Of a DNA stretch of 64,000 bases, positions 46,745 through 57,670 are shown in pieces (within the stretch, counting starts at the first letter, position 1; every line of letters begins with the position of its first letter). Source of the DNA: Alisma plantago-aquatica (taxonomy: Eukaryota > Streptophyta > Magnoliopsida > Alismatales > Alismataceae); the NCBI GenBank assembly GCA_963693085.1, contig OY856411.1, positions 115,746,767 to 115,810,766 on the forward strand, given 5' to 3'. Made by a program: the position numbers and the translations under genes. The notes beneath the pieces are model-generated. The model searched no databases. It worked only from the letters and a program-made list of their open reading frames with translations, and was not told where the DNA came from.

Positions 46745-49700
46745 TACTCGCAGGTTCTAAAATGGTGAGTGAAGATGAACATTTTGGAATGAGCACCATG
46801 AAGATGAACATTTTGAGCATGAACACCATGAGGATGGTAGTGGTAATGCTAAGAACAGTAGAGGTCCTACATTGATGCGTAGGCTGCAGGAGCTCAGGGC
46901 TAAAGGGGATAAATTGTCAGTCCAGTTTGATATGACAGGAGAACCTATTGGGGAATATGCTAGTGCTTTCAAGCATTACGTAGGGGCGACCGCGTGCACT
47001 AAGGTGCCAATAGATATAGAAAATTGGCATGATGTTCCTAATGCCAAAAAAGACCTCAAATGGAAAGATATATATGTGAGTGGAAGTGATATCATTTTAA
47101 TGTATTTTTTATCTATTGATTCTAATTTTATTTTCTTGAAATTAATTCCTTTTCAAAACAACATTATTAATTGCTTCTTTTGTATGTATAGGGTGTTTTT
47201 CATCTAAATGAAAAAGATCACAAGAAAAGAGTGCTACAACGTTATGGTGTACGATGGAGGGGTTTTAAGACATATCTTGTAAGGGAATTTATAAATAATC
47301 CTAAACAAAATAAGAAAGCTACAGATGTATATATTTTTATAGATCCTGAGGTGTGGGAAAGATTTGTTGCAGCTAGGAGATCGGAAGAGTTTCATGTAAT
47401 AAAGATTATGATGTATTGTATGAATATTTAATTTTATACAATTAAGGAGGTGAATCCTTTTATACATGTTTGCCATGTATAAATTGCAATACCTCATTTT
47501 AAATGATCAGGCTATTCACCAGGATCAAAAGGAAATATGGGCTAAAAATATGCATGACCATCGCTTGGGGCCTGGTGGTTATGCCTTCCTATGCCTACTA
47601 CAAGAGAAGCAATGATCTTCTAGATAAGAATCTAGCACAACTCAAGTAGAGCGGCCACCCCGACACATGACATGGATTGATGCTAAAAGGAATTGAGCTG
47701 GTGAAATTGTCAACCCTGCAACTAAGGAGGTGGCACAAAAGATGGTATGTTTATCCCAACTAAGTAAAGAGTAACTCCCACAATCTTAGATTTATTTGTA
47801 TTTAATTGAAATTGTGATTTAATATTTTTATTAACTATGAATAGATTGATCTCCACGAGAAAAGGAAGGAAGGAAAGTTCATCCGAACTGGCTACATGGA
47901 TGAACTAGCAGTTGCTCTTGGTACGAAAGAGCATCCTGGCCGTGTTAGGGGATTAGGAGCTAGCATAGGATTCAAGTCTTATTTTGGCCCTTCACAAAGT
48001 AAAAGAGGTCGTGCATGAGGTCTTACACAAGAGGATGTTGAAACATTAGTAGCGCAAAGAGTAAAAGAAATAATGTCTTCATATCATCCTACTCAACCTA
48101 TTCATATTGTGCGTCTCTCAAGTGATGATGTACAAGCCCATGCTCCAGTTGTAGAAGGTCATGGGAGCACTCCCGATGACCCACCACAACAATCTGCAGT
48201 AAGTTGTTGTGCTATATGTTGTGTTATTAGTATGATAAATATATGATAATATATATAGTTGTAACATGTATTTGTTCTATTGTTTCTTATATAACTTATA
48301 TTATTTCAATCTAGGTTGGTATGAACTGTAAACTTGCAGTGGAAGTTCCAGAATATAATGTTGTGGCAGCGGGCAAGGTGTACAACCTTGGTGGTACATT
48401 GCATTTCCAACAAATTACTGATGACATTTGTCATGTGTCCGTCCATCTTATATATGATGGAATGGGGGACAAACCACTACCCATACCTAATCTTGAATTT
48501 AGTACAGTTGAAGAAGATGAGGGTGTTGTGGTGGGTTGTCCAAGACACTTGGTTATCAATGCAAGGTATACCTTATTTCTACCATATTTTTCATATTTGA
48601 GTGCATATATGAACTCATGTAATATAAGTATGTAATTTAAATAAGAGGTTTGTAAACCAAAAAGTAAAACTTCTTCTAGTCGTCCTCCTATGCCCAATCC
48701 ATCTTTAATTCTTGAAACTACATTCGATGAATTGGGAAGCAAATCAAAATGTTTGTGTCGATACTTAGCCAACCAAAGATCGGGATCACATATGTTGGTC
48801 AAGTTAACAGAAGATCCAGCTGGGAGGGATTTTGAGAATTTGATTTTTCTTGATGATATTATAGAGTTGTTCCGGTATGATTGGTTGAACACTTCGATAA
48901 TAGAAGTATGGATAAGGTAAGGATCTATCAATATATATAGAAAATTCCAATACACATTTTTAGATTATTTCTACATTTGAAAATAATTACAAATGTTTAA
49001 CAATCATTTATATACCGAGGTCACCAACTTTGATATAAAGAATATTGCATTCTTAGTTCCTTCGATCACTAGTCAGGTGGAGACAAATATTGAGGATGTG
49101 AATGATTATTTCTCTGATGCATTCAAATATTTTGCTATTGAAGGGAAGGAAATTATCCTAATTCCTTTTAATGTCCAGTAAGTATTATTATTCAATATAA
49201 TTTTAATAATGAATAAAACTATTTAATTTAAATGTTTGTTTTATTCTTACTCAGAGCTAGACATTGGGAATTAGTGGTGATTGCCCCAAAATTGATGACT
49301 CTTTATTATCTTGACCAAATGGGTAAAACAACAACGAGTCACAAACTGAAATTGCCAGCTATGGAGTAAGTATAAATTTAATCAATTGCTTCAACATGAT
49401 ATTTCTATTTAGAATTTCTATTTTACCAACTATCGTTTAATTGATAGGGGTATAAAGGCTTTTCGTGAAGTTGGAGGACAAATACCCACAAAATTAAAGA
49501 CTTTGACTTTGAAAAATGTCGAGGTAGCTACTTTGACAACTGCTTACTATTTATGTATTAATTTTCAACAGTAATATGTCAACTCTTATACTCTTATCTC
49601 AATTGTTGTTTATAGTAGTTTACTAACATTAAGTATGATTTGTTATTTGTTGTGTCCTATGCAAAATAATGAATGGGCTTGTGACTACTATGTAATGAAA

Positions 49701-49933
49701 TATATGCAAACTATAATCAAACAAGCATCACATGACATTCAGACTATAAGTCAGGTAATAAAGAATAACATCATAAATTTACAAGTGATTGTAGTCATTT
49801 TATAGAATATTAGCAATTTCTTTTTCTATTACAGATCTTTACAACTCAGCCTTACACACATGTGGACTTGGATGAATTCTGAGAAGAGTGGTCACAATGT
49901 TTTATAAGTGAAGTCGAAATAGCATTGGATTAA
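46745..49933 (+). CDS. CACTA-borne multi-exon gene: Transposase_24-like region fused to Ulp1-type cysteine protease
   Basis: Exons with plausible GT-AG borders: up to 47075, 47192-47395, 47511-47744, 47845-48198, 48315-48565, about 48646-48916, about 48964-49177, 49255-49365, 49448-49523, an unclear one to 49754, and 49835-49933. In order they encode an acidic His-rich stretch (EHEHHED repeats), RGPTLMRRLQELRAKGDK, GEPIGEYASAFKHYVGA, WRGFKTYLVREF, WERFVAARRSEEF and EHPGRVRGLGASIGFKSYFG (Ptta/En/Spm Transposase_24 type). A CKLAVEVP...LGGTLH domain follows, then a Ulp1-like peptidase: HWELVVIAP, YYLDQMG and CPMQNNEWACDYYVMKYM (His, Asp, Gln/Cys positions present, CG changed to CD). Stops remain in exon C (near 47612 and 47688), near 48016, in the tail and near 48994, so activity is doubtful. 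Ulp1 enzymes remove SUMO. Confidence 0.75.
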
Positions 49934-50159
49934 ATTATGTATGTGGTTTGAGTATGTACTCTTTCATATTTTTACTTTTGTATATGTTAACTCAGACTTG
50001 CAATCTATCATTTTGTAAATTATGATATAATTATCGTTTTTGTTATGAATGAGTGGTTTTGAATGGTGAAGGTTGAGCATCAATGCTCCCCTCTCCCAGA
50101 ATATATGAATCTTCTTGTTCTTCTGTTCTATATCAATTTTTGTAGATTTTTTTTAAAAA

Positions 50160-50777
50160 AAATTGTAACTTCTATAGTCGGTTTTTGTAAAAAACCGAGT
50201 ATAAATGTCCTCTATAAGGTCAATTTTTTGAAATAACTGACCCTAAAGATTGAATAAAACATTTCACTGTAAGACTCGGTCGACAAACTTCTCGACCGAA
50301 TTACTGTCGGTCGACAAACTTGTCGACCGACTGTTACACTGAAATGTTTTATTTAATCTTTATGGTCAGTTATTTCAAAAAACCGACCTTATAGACAGTT
50401 CTCGGTCGAGACCGAAATATTTTTGGTCGACAATTTTCTCGACCGAGTGTTACCACTAAAATGTTATTCATTCTTTAGGGTTGGTTATTTCATAAAAATC
50501 AACCCTCTAAACGTTCTCGGTCGACAATTTTCTCGATCGAGAACATTTATAGGGTCGATTTTTATGAAATAACCGACCTTACAGGCTCCTTTTTTCTCGC
50601 ATAGGTCAGAATTTACAACCTTTTGCGTCAGTGTTTACTCTGTAAGGCCGGTTTTAATTGGTTAAATAATCTGACGCTATAGACCATATTCTGTAGCGAC
50701 GCCCACCTAGGCGTCAGTTAAAAAGTGATGATGCAAGCTTTCAAAAACTGACACTACAGACCATTTCTGTACTAGTG
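50160..50777. repeat. CACTA right subterminal repeats and inverted terminus
   Basis: GGTCGGTTTTT...AAAAACCGA pairs and CGGTCGACAAACTTGTCGACCG-type palindromes (arms CGGTCGACAA and TTGTCGACCG near 50308-50331; others near 50278, 50430 and 50520) mirror the left end. The last bases, TGTACTAGTG, close the element at 50777. Confidence 0.88.
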
Positions 50778-50780
50778 TCA

Positions 50781-51430
50781 CCTTGGTTCCATCCCACTCC
50801 TCCAGAGTCGTCAGCTATCATAGGCTCCCCACCGGTGGTCACGGTGGGCTGACCCACCAGCCGCCTCCACCTTGGAAGAAGGGGAGATGTCGGCCATGCA
50901 CAAGGCTTCTTCCCCATATGTCGTATCTCTTATGACACACTCTCACCTGGTCAGAGTACACGAGAGGCCTAAGGAGCGTCAAGGTCCCCCTTTATATAGG
51001 AAGGGATGTCGGGACATTGCCCTCCTACAGAACTTTCAGTTCCTGGATGGCTGGAATTTGGGGAAATTCCAATCCTGCATGACAAAGAATAAAATAGGGG
51101 GTGGAAAGGTCTGAATCAATTTCCCAGTCTCAATGGGATGCTTTCCAGGAACTAACATGCATCGAGGGAGGAGGTAGAGTCCATCAATTTTTTGGAGTCA
51201 CTGTACCATACATTCCCAATTTGGCTAGAGTTGGGAGACGATCTGCATACCATCGATCTACAATCCAAGGGCTTCGAAGGGCATCTAAAAAGGGCCAGGC
51301 CCTAGATTCCTAGTTGATTTATAAATTTAATAAACCATATTATCTTATTAGCTAATCCATCTATCACGGAACCATTCTTACTCCAATCCCAATCTCACTG
51401 CCTAGATAGTGGTAAAGGGATTGAAGCGTC
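50781..51430 (-). repeat. Left LTR of D, part 2 (after the CACTA), right limit uncertain
   Basis: The segment continues the LTR of D after the TSD: CCTTGGTTCCATC here, CCTTGGTTCTGTC at the empty site (57657-57670). A minus-strand TATATAAA (50991-51000) fits an LTR promoter. Where it ends is not certain; an LTR-like CGTCCGTCCCTGAG near 51429 may mark the border. The short frames inside show no domain. Confidence 0.55.
50991..51000 (-). promoter_or_regulatory. TATA box candidate of LTR D
   Basis: CCTATATAAA on the minus strand is followed by a GC-rich leader toward lower coordinates. In the original LTR the CACTA insertion lies only about 215 bases downstream of it. Confidence 0.5.
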
Positions 51431-54165
51431 CGTCCCTGAGTGGCCCACTAGGATCTACCACACTAACATATACAATAAGAAATAATAACTTGAAAATTGG
51501 ATATACAAATGAAAAACTAACCCAATATGGAGATTTTACCAATATATCCTTGTCATCATAGTGTATGAGTGTGGAAGTGGTCTTATTCAATATTCCATTT
51601 GTATTGCCTAAAATCAAGAAAATCGAGACATAATTATGCAATTGCACAATACGCTATCAAAATCAAGCAAATCGATTTATAACAAAATAGTATACTTGGA
51701 AGGACTTATATTTAAAATAATAACAAATAATTTCGAAAAACCAATATCATTCGACAAAATGTTTGTTATTCAATGATTCCATTTTTATTATGAGTTCCCA
51801 TTATGTTGTAATTTGAAAAGCATGATTATATATATTTTGTGACTCTATTACCCCAACGTGATGGGGAAGGTCACTAGGCTCCTTCTCACCATAGGAAGAT
51901 AGGAAGACAATGTACAAGTCCCACCTCCAAATGAGGGGGGTTGTTTCACTCAATATCAACATTATTAATATCATCATAATTATTAATATATAGGCAGTCA
52001 TAATGGGCATGCAATTTACATTTTCATATTTTTCAAAATATTGTATAGAAAAATAGAATACTAATCATAGGGAACAATAGCTCATCCAAGTAAATAGCTA
52101 AGTATACAATCAAGAGATATCTAAAAGTATCTTCAATACAATCATGGAGGAGTTATATAATAGAGTACCTTTCACCAAGATTTTGAGTACAGATCCACTA
52201 GTAATAGGTCGACCCTTCGAGTTAGATCCTAAAACACAATGTTTGAATCAAGGGTCAAGATCAAGATATGTGTATATCATGTTTTAATGTTCAAGATTAG
52301 GGTTACACTTTCCTAGGTCAACCTTAGGGTTAGGTCATCCACTTATGATTCATACTATATCAATATATCTAACATTATTCAAGTGTCAAGTATGTTTAAT
52401 GCATGGATGACCTAGCTAGGTATTTTTTGGAAAATATATGTTAACCCAAATTTATGATCATTATCCAAGTCGTCATCAAATTTCTAGATCATCATCATGA
52501 TACTTATAATAATCGAAAATCAAAGAATAGATTGATGGGTCAAAAGAATATCTAGGGTTTTGCAAAATTAACATCAATATCAAGATAACTCATTATTCAT
52601 TGATATTATATTAAAGATTGGATCAAGTAAAAATTTATAGATTGTTAGTGAGTGTAGTATGTATTTTTTGTCTCGAGATCATCATTAGAGTCAAATATTA
52701 GGATTTCATGGGATTAAACATCATTATTGAGTCATTTGATAAGCTAAATAAGAAAGAGTTCAAATATAGGGATATTAGTTAGCATCGTTTGGAATCATAT
52801 TTCAAAATTATTTTTAATGAGTCCAATGGATTTTTCTGATCAAAATGGACTACTTGTCCATAATTTTTGGATCTGGGATGTAGTTTCTACAATTAAAACA
52901 TGATTTGACTATTTATTGTAATTTCGAGCAGAGGGGGAAATAAAATACCTTATATGGAAAAGAAGTGATTGTTGGATCGCTAGATTGGGTGGATGAGATT
53001 AAGCCACATAGGTGCATATTTCTCACTTCCTAATCTGGTTTGATCTTGGTTTGGGGCAGTTCAAACTTCAATTTGGCCGGTCAAATCGGTGGTCTAGCTG
53101 GGCCTTTGAAGGTATCTCCTGGACTGACGGTTTGGGGAACGTTTACCCTCACTTGCACAAGTCTCACGCAAGCCCACGAATAGGGCAGAGGGGCTCACCG
53201 GCATGGAGTAGCTCTGGGAGCATTAGTGGGAGAGGGAGACAGATAAGGTGCCACCCAAACTCATCTCCATCTCACGAACTAGAAGGGTGCCTTAGGTGGT
53301 GGCCCGGTGTTGCGAGGAGGAAATGCCAAAAATGGCCAGGTGGTGGTGCCACAGAAGAGCAGTGGCCGAAGCAAAGGGGAAAACAAGAGAGCGATTACAT
53401 TACGGGAAGACAAGGCGTCGGTCGAGTTTGTGGGGGTAGGCCGAAGCTGATGGTGGGGTTTTTTATAGCTAGATGGGGCTAGGTTTAGGGTTTCTAGTAG
53501 CTACAAATTAATGGTGGTGGCCAAGGGATGGCTTCAATCTTCTTCTCAAAATGAGCCAATTTGAGGGGGAAAGAGGGTCAAGAAAGTTCGGATTGCTGGG
53601 GTGAGCATCCCTGGTTACTTTGATTTTCATATGGAGATCAAAATGAGCCGATTGGAATTCGATTTCAAGCCCGCCCCCTCCACAATCAGTGGGAGCTAGG
53701 GGATGATCCCCTGGCCACTCGATTAGGTTTCCAATCTGTGGGAGCCTGATCTGAGGGTCAGGGTTCATTTCCCCCAGAGGCTGTGGATCCCAGACCTGGA
53801 AAAGGTTGATTAAAAAGCAAATAAAGGGGGATTTTGAGCACATAACTTCCAAAATTCATAGAAAATTGTAGGAGTATCCAAATGACCTAAAATGTGTACC
53901 ATAGCTTCAAAAAATATGGAGAATATCTAGAAAAAGTTTGAGAACCAAAATAATAAGTTAGATTGACCAATTTTATTCTTTGAACAAATTGATGAATTAA
54001 TTGAATATGTGGTGTCACAAAGTGTAAAAAATTCACATCGATCACCAAATTTTGCATTTGAGTATCAAAATTGATTATGAAGCCAAGAAAAATAATTTTG
54101 GGACCATGAGTGAGTATAAAAAGGGGAAAAGATTAATTACTTCATAATTATGCAAAATTCTACTT
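51431..54165. other. Non-coding LTR-like sequence, origin unclear
   Basis: No gene. AT-rich 51431-52980 is followed by a GC-rich block (53000-53480, an open frame of 156 codons without recognisable domains) and another AT-rich block. The order AT-rich, GC-rich, TATA-like TATAAAAAA (minus, about 53462-53472), AT-rich resembles the other minus-oriented long LTRs here. It may be a further solo LTR, or the interior of element D. I cannot place its ends. Confidence 0.4.
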
Positions 54166-54858
54166 TGTCACACCCTCACTTTAAGTAAACTTAATACATG
54201 CATAACTCTCTTCTCTTTTATTTCAACGTTCCCAAATTTCAAAGTAAAGTCGTCAATGACTTAATACACTTGTGTACCAAATTGGAGACTCAAAATAGAA
54301 AATATGAGGGACTTTTATTCATATACAAGTTATCCTTTAATAATACATATTTTAAGCATATTTTCTCTATTTTAATCTTTTATTTTCTTTATTTGGATTC
54401 CTTTTACCATTAGAAACCATGTGGACTCGAAATCTCATCCATGATGATTCCATCATCCAATTTTTTACATATTTATCATATTTAAACATTATCTCCACTT
54501 TCCTTCTTAATAACGCTTTATTTGATTTTATCTCTTTCTTCTCCTATTATCTTTTCAACATGGACTCCTTGGAACCCAGTAAATCCTAAAGATACAAAAT
54601 CCCTTCTTGAAGGATAATTCTTAGCCTTCTAGAGGCTTCCATATCTTTCTTTTCTCATTATCTTAGTTATTTTTTTATTAATTGACTTCTTTTCCTTTTT
54701 CTTGTTATTGGGCCCAATAGCCAACAAGGCCCACAAAATAAAACACATAAGGCTATTTATCAAAGGAATATATTAAAACATTTAATTTTCATAATCGTAC
54801 CTTTATTTGGGGAAATAGCATTTCCATCCAAAAGAACCCAAAAATTGTGGTTGTCACA
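54166..54858 (-). repeat. Solo LTR candidate G, 693 bp
   Basis: The segment starts TGTCACACCCTCAC and ends GGTTGTCACA. It is flanked by TACTT (54161-54165) and TCCTT (54859-54863), which match at four of five positions. The termini resemble plant Ty3 LTR ends. No second copy is in the window to confirm it; the end at 54858 could instead be the outer end of a larger LTR. Confidence 0.4.
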
Positions 54859-55859
54859 TCCTTCCCAGTGTTTGATCAATATTATCCAAAGATCTGTATC
54901 TTCATCTCTTAACTTGTCAAGCATAACCCTTCTGACTTAAGCATCAACCTACTTCCAGCACTACTGGCATTATCTCCTACATAGGTGCATGCTCTTCTAT
55001 GCTCATATATGCCCATAAGGGTTTCTATATGGTCACCACTATCCTCTTCAATGAAGGAGCTATCCTCCACCTTAACAGGCACGACCCTTCCAAGGTTGGG
55101 TCGCCAAAAGGAACTAGGTCAATCAACCTCACATAGGTCATGCTTCACATCGGTACTCAAAACTAATATACATGTCAACCCATGTACATACATGCATGGT
55201 CAACTATGATATCCAACTCATATTGTCATCCCACTTTCTAAGAACCACTTAGGGTTTGGGTTAGCATCGTTCTCAGAGGATGTGTCATGTCTCTACCTCT
55301 TCCTAAAGGCCTCTTCCTCCAAGGATGACTCTCTCCTCAACCTCCTGATAAGAAGGTCAATCATCAGATCTCTTTTGAGACCACGACAACACACGCCATG
55401 CAACTTTAAGTGTGTAACTAATCTTTAGTTTACACTTAACCTATTAAACTTATGTCCATGACATCTTGTTTACATACTTTTCATTGATTTGGTGGAAGAT
55501 TCCTTAATCCTTATCATACTTACATTGACCACAAGAGGGTGGGGAAGAGAAATAAAAACCCTAAAGCTTAGAACCTTAATTGAATTAGGGTTTAGAAGGG
55601 AAGAAATAGACAAGAGAGTCTTAAAGGTATCTTATTTTGAATTAAGACCTCAGACTTTATCCAGGAAGTCACACCGCATCTAGGAGTCCTCATGATCGAC
55701 TAGTGGGGTGGAGAAAAACATTGCCATCCCCCAGACTGTGATCCTTTTCTAGACACATCCGTCATCAGAAAATCCTCTAATAACTCCCTTGGTTCTATAG
55801 AGTTTGTAAAATTTAATAATTACTAAGGATTAACTGAAATCCACAACTCTGATGCCAAA
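54859..55859 (-). other. Interior of element D next to its 5' LTR, non-coding
   Basis: About 1 kb without a reading frame of interest. It would be the 5' leader of the element, directly following the primer binding site at 55846-55857 on the minus strand. Confidence 0.55.
55846..55857 (-). other. Degenerate primer binding site of element D
   Basis: TGGCATCAGAGT (minus strand) differs from the initiator tRNA-Met site TGGTATCAGAGC at two positions, both transitions. It lies two bases from the LTR start at 55860 and gives the orientation of D. Confidence 0.7.
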
Positions 55860-57670
55860 TGTAATGACCCTGCCTCCTGATAACCCCCAATCAAGGGAGA
55901 CCAAAAGTCACAGTTGCTGTCCCAATAACTCAAGATCCATGGTTTAACGTTTAATCAAAAATAACTATTAAATTCTACTAAAACTATACTGGATAGATGG
56001 AATAAAAAAAATCTCTTGCATACCTTGTAAAATTTGAGATTTCTAGACTTGTATCCACAGATGGAGTCTATCTATCTAATGCTCCTTGAACTGATTATTT
56101 GTATCTTCACAATGTTTCAATTTACTATTTGTACTTTCTAATGATTGTACCTAAAACGTCGACAATCAAAATGTTGGTCAGTATATTTTTATATCGGTAT
56201 GTGGGGGGAAAATCACAATTTCAAAAATATTTTCTAACAACCTAATTATCACAAATAAGTTATTAACAATCCAAAGCTATGTTTTTGATGTGACATTCTC
56301 AACCGCTTTTGCCCTAAACCCAGATCACCCTATCTAGGGTTTTGTCCTTACAAGCGATAGAAGGATATGTTCTCCATCCTGATCTTGGTGCCTGGGGTCA
56401 CCTCTTGGTGCCCAATGGTCTTCCCTCTAAGGATTGACCGAATAGACCTTCCCTCTGAGGCTTGGTCATGCATCATACATCCGGGTGGCATGTAGGTTCG
56501 GGAATACACATATATACTTAATTTTGATAATCATAGTGACTTTATAGGACTGCATAAATAAACACTCAACAATTTAGGTTGCATCTAATCGATCAAATGT
56601 TTGAGAAAACTTCATGACACTAGATCCATTATTCATAAATAACCACATACCTGTTAAGTAGATTTCACAAGAAAATAGCAATTTCCAACCATGAAAGCAA
56701 TCCAATCCAAGCAAGGAATTCCACCACACAATCACAGAATCCTAAAAAGCATATGTAACCTATTTACTACATACTAATCAAGAATCTAATTTATTAACTT
56801 ATTTCACTATCTAGGGTTTCTAATCCAAATTAGGGTCTCATTAGGGTTCCTTTAGATCTATTTACAACTTTTCTCTTTTTATGCCCATAAAACCCTAAAA
56901 CATTGGTCTTAGGTTTAAAACCCTAATTACTCAAATATTCAAATAAGGGACTATTAATCATATATTAGGCTTGAGATTAACCTAACCTCAGTTTTATACA
57001 GAGGATCTCAAATTATATCTCATTAGTACACATTAACACCTAGATTAGGGTTTGTAAGCCCATTAATGCTCATTAACATATCAAAACCCTAAATTTATCT
57101 ATTAAGTGTATGTATCATCTCTTAGACATCAAAACGTATTTTTATTAACAACATGTTAATATACTCATAGATCACCCATGTTAATCTTCCAAATTCCATA
57201 AAATATCAAGTCAGGGTTTTCTTAACAATAAAAGCATTAGAGATAATAACTTTAGGAACTTTTCAAATTGAAAGAAAAATAAAGATTTAATTTATTTTTT
57301 AATGTATTCATTGAGTTGTTCTGATCAAAATTCATATATAATATGTGGCCATCCGAGTTACATATATTGAGTTAAGATTTTTGCAAGATAATTATATGTT
57401 GACCAATCCCTAGATGACACGTCGTCAACTTACCCGGTTTTATTCCACTAGGTGGCCGACTGGGTTTATTGCTGAAAGGACATCTTTTCCCTTCTTTTAT
57501 GATCTCGATCTGCAGGCACTTAAGGGGTAGGTTCACCCTTTGGCACGTGCTCGTCTTCAACACCCGATCAACCCAGTTCTCACAAACTAATGCCAAGGGC
57601 GATCAACACACACATTGACCCACGTCCTCACCGCATCAGAGCTTCACACCAACATCACCTTGGTTCTGTC
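55860..57670 (-). repeat. Right (5') LTR of D, cut by copia3
   Basis: It aligns with 21349-23128 and, across the empty CACTA target (AACATCACCTTGG near 57652-57663), with the start of the segment at 50781. It breaks at 57671, where copia3 begins. Its divergence from the left copy is clearly greater than that between the LTR pairs of copia2 or E, as expected for the older element. Confidence 0.88.

Larger units (their letters stand above)
23129..50777 (+). mobile_element. CACTA (En/Spm-type) DNA transposon with nested insertions
   Basis: The terminal inverted repeats are CACTAGTACATAAATGG at 23129 and its inverse, CCATTTCTGTACTAGTG, ending at 50777. The 3 bp TSD is TCA at 23126-23128 and 50778-50780. 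The unoccupied site is visible in the second LTR of D (AACATCACCTTGGTT near 57652). Without copia2 and its nest the element is about 9.6 kb. It has subterminal repeats at both ends, a promoter with TATA at 25022, an N-terminal ORF (25165-26245), a degenerate DUF4218/DUF4216 region (45545-46638) and a multi-exon Transposase_24/Ulp1 gene (46745-49933), all on the + strand. I see no TNP2 (Transposase_21) catalytic domain, so it is probably non-autonomous. Confidence 0.93.
21349..57670 (-). mobile_element. Element D: non-autonomous minus-strand LTR retrotransposon (LARD-like), continues right
   Basis: Two direct repeats of about 1.8 kb begin TGTAATGACCC at 21349 and 55860 and remain alignable to 23128 and about 57670. 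Left of 55860 the minus strand reads TGGCATCAGAGT, a mutated initiator-Met PBS, so the element runs on the minus strand and 55860 starts its 5' LTR. The left LTR is interrupted by the CACTA (23129-50777). Its right boundary is not certain: about 51430 if the promoter spacing resembles the other LTRs, 54858 if the TTGTCACA end there belongs to it. No gag-pol is visible in the interior. The 5' LTR is cut at 57671 by copia3, so the right end lies outside the window. Confidence 0.7.

Noticed and set aside
53012..53482. 156-codon frame in a GC-rich block
   Set aside because: Composition-driven; Trp/Gly/Arg-rich with no recognisable motif, and flanked by non-coding LTR-like sequence.
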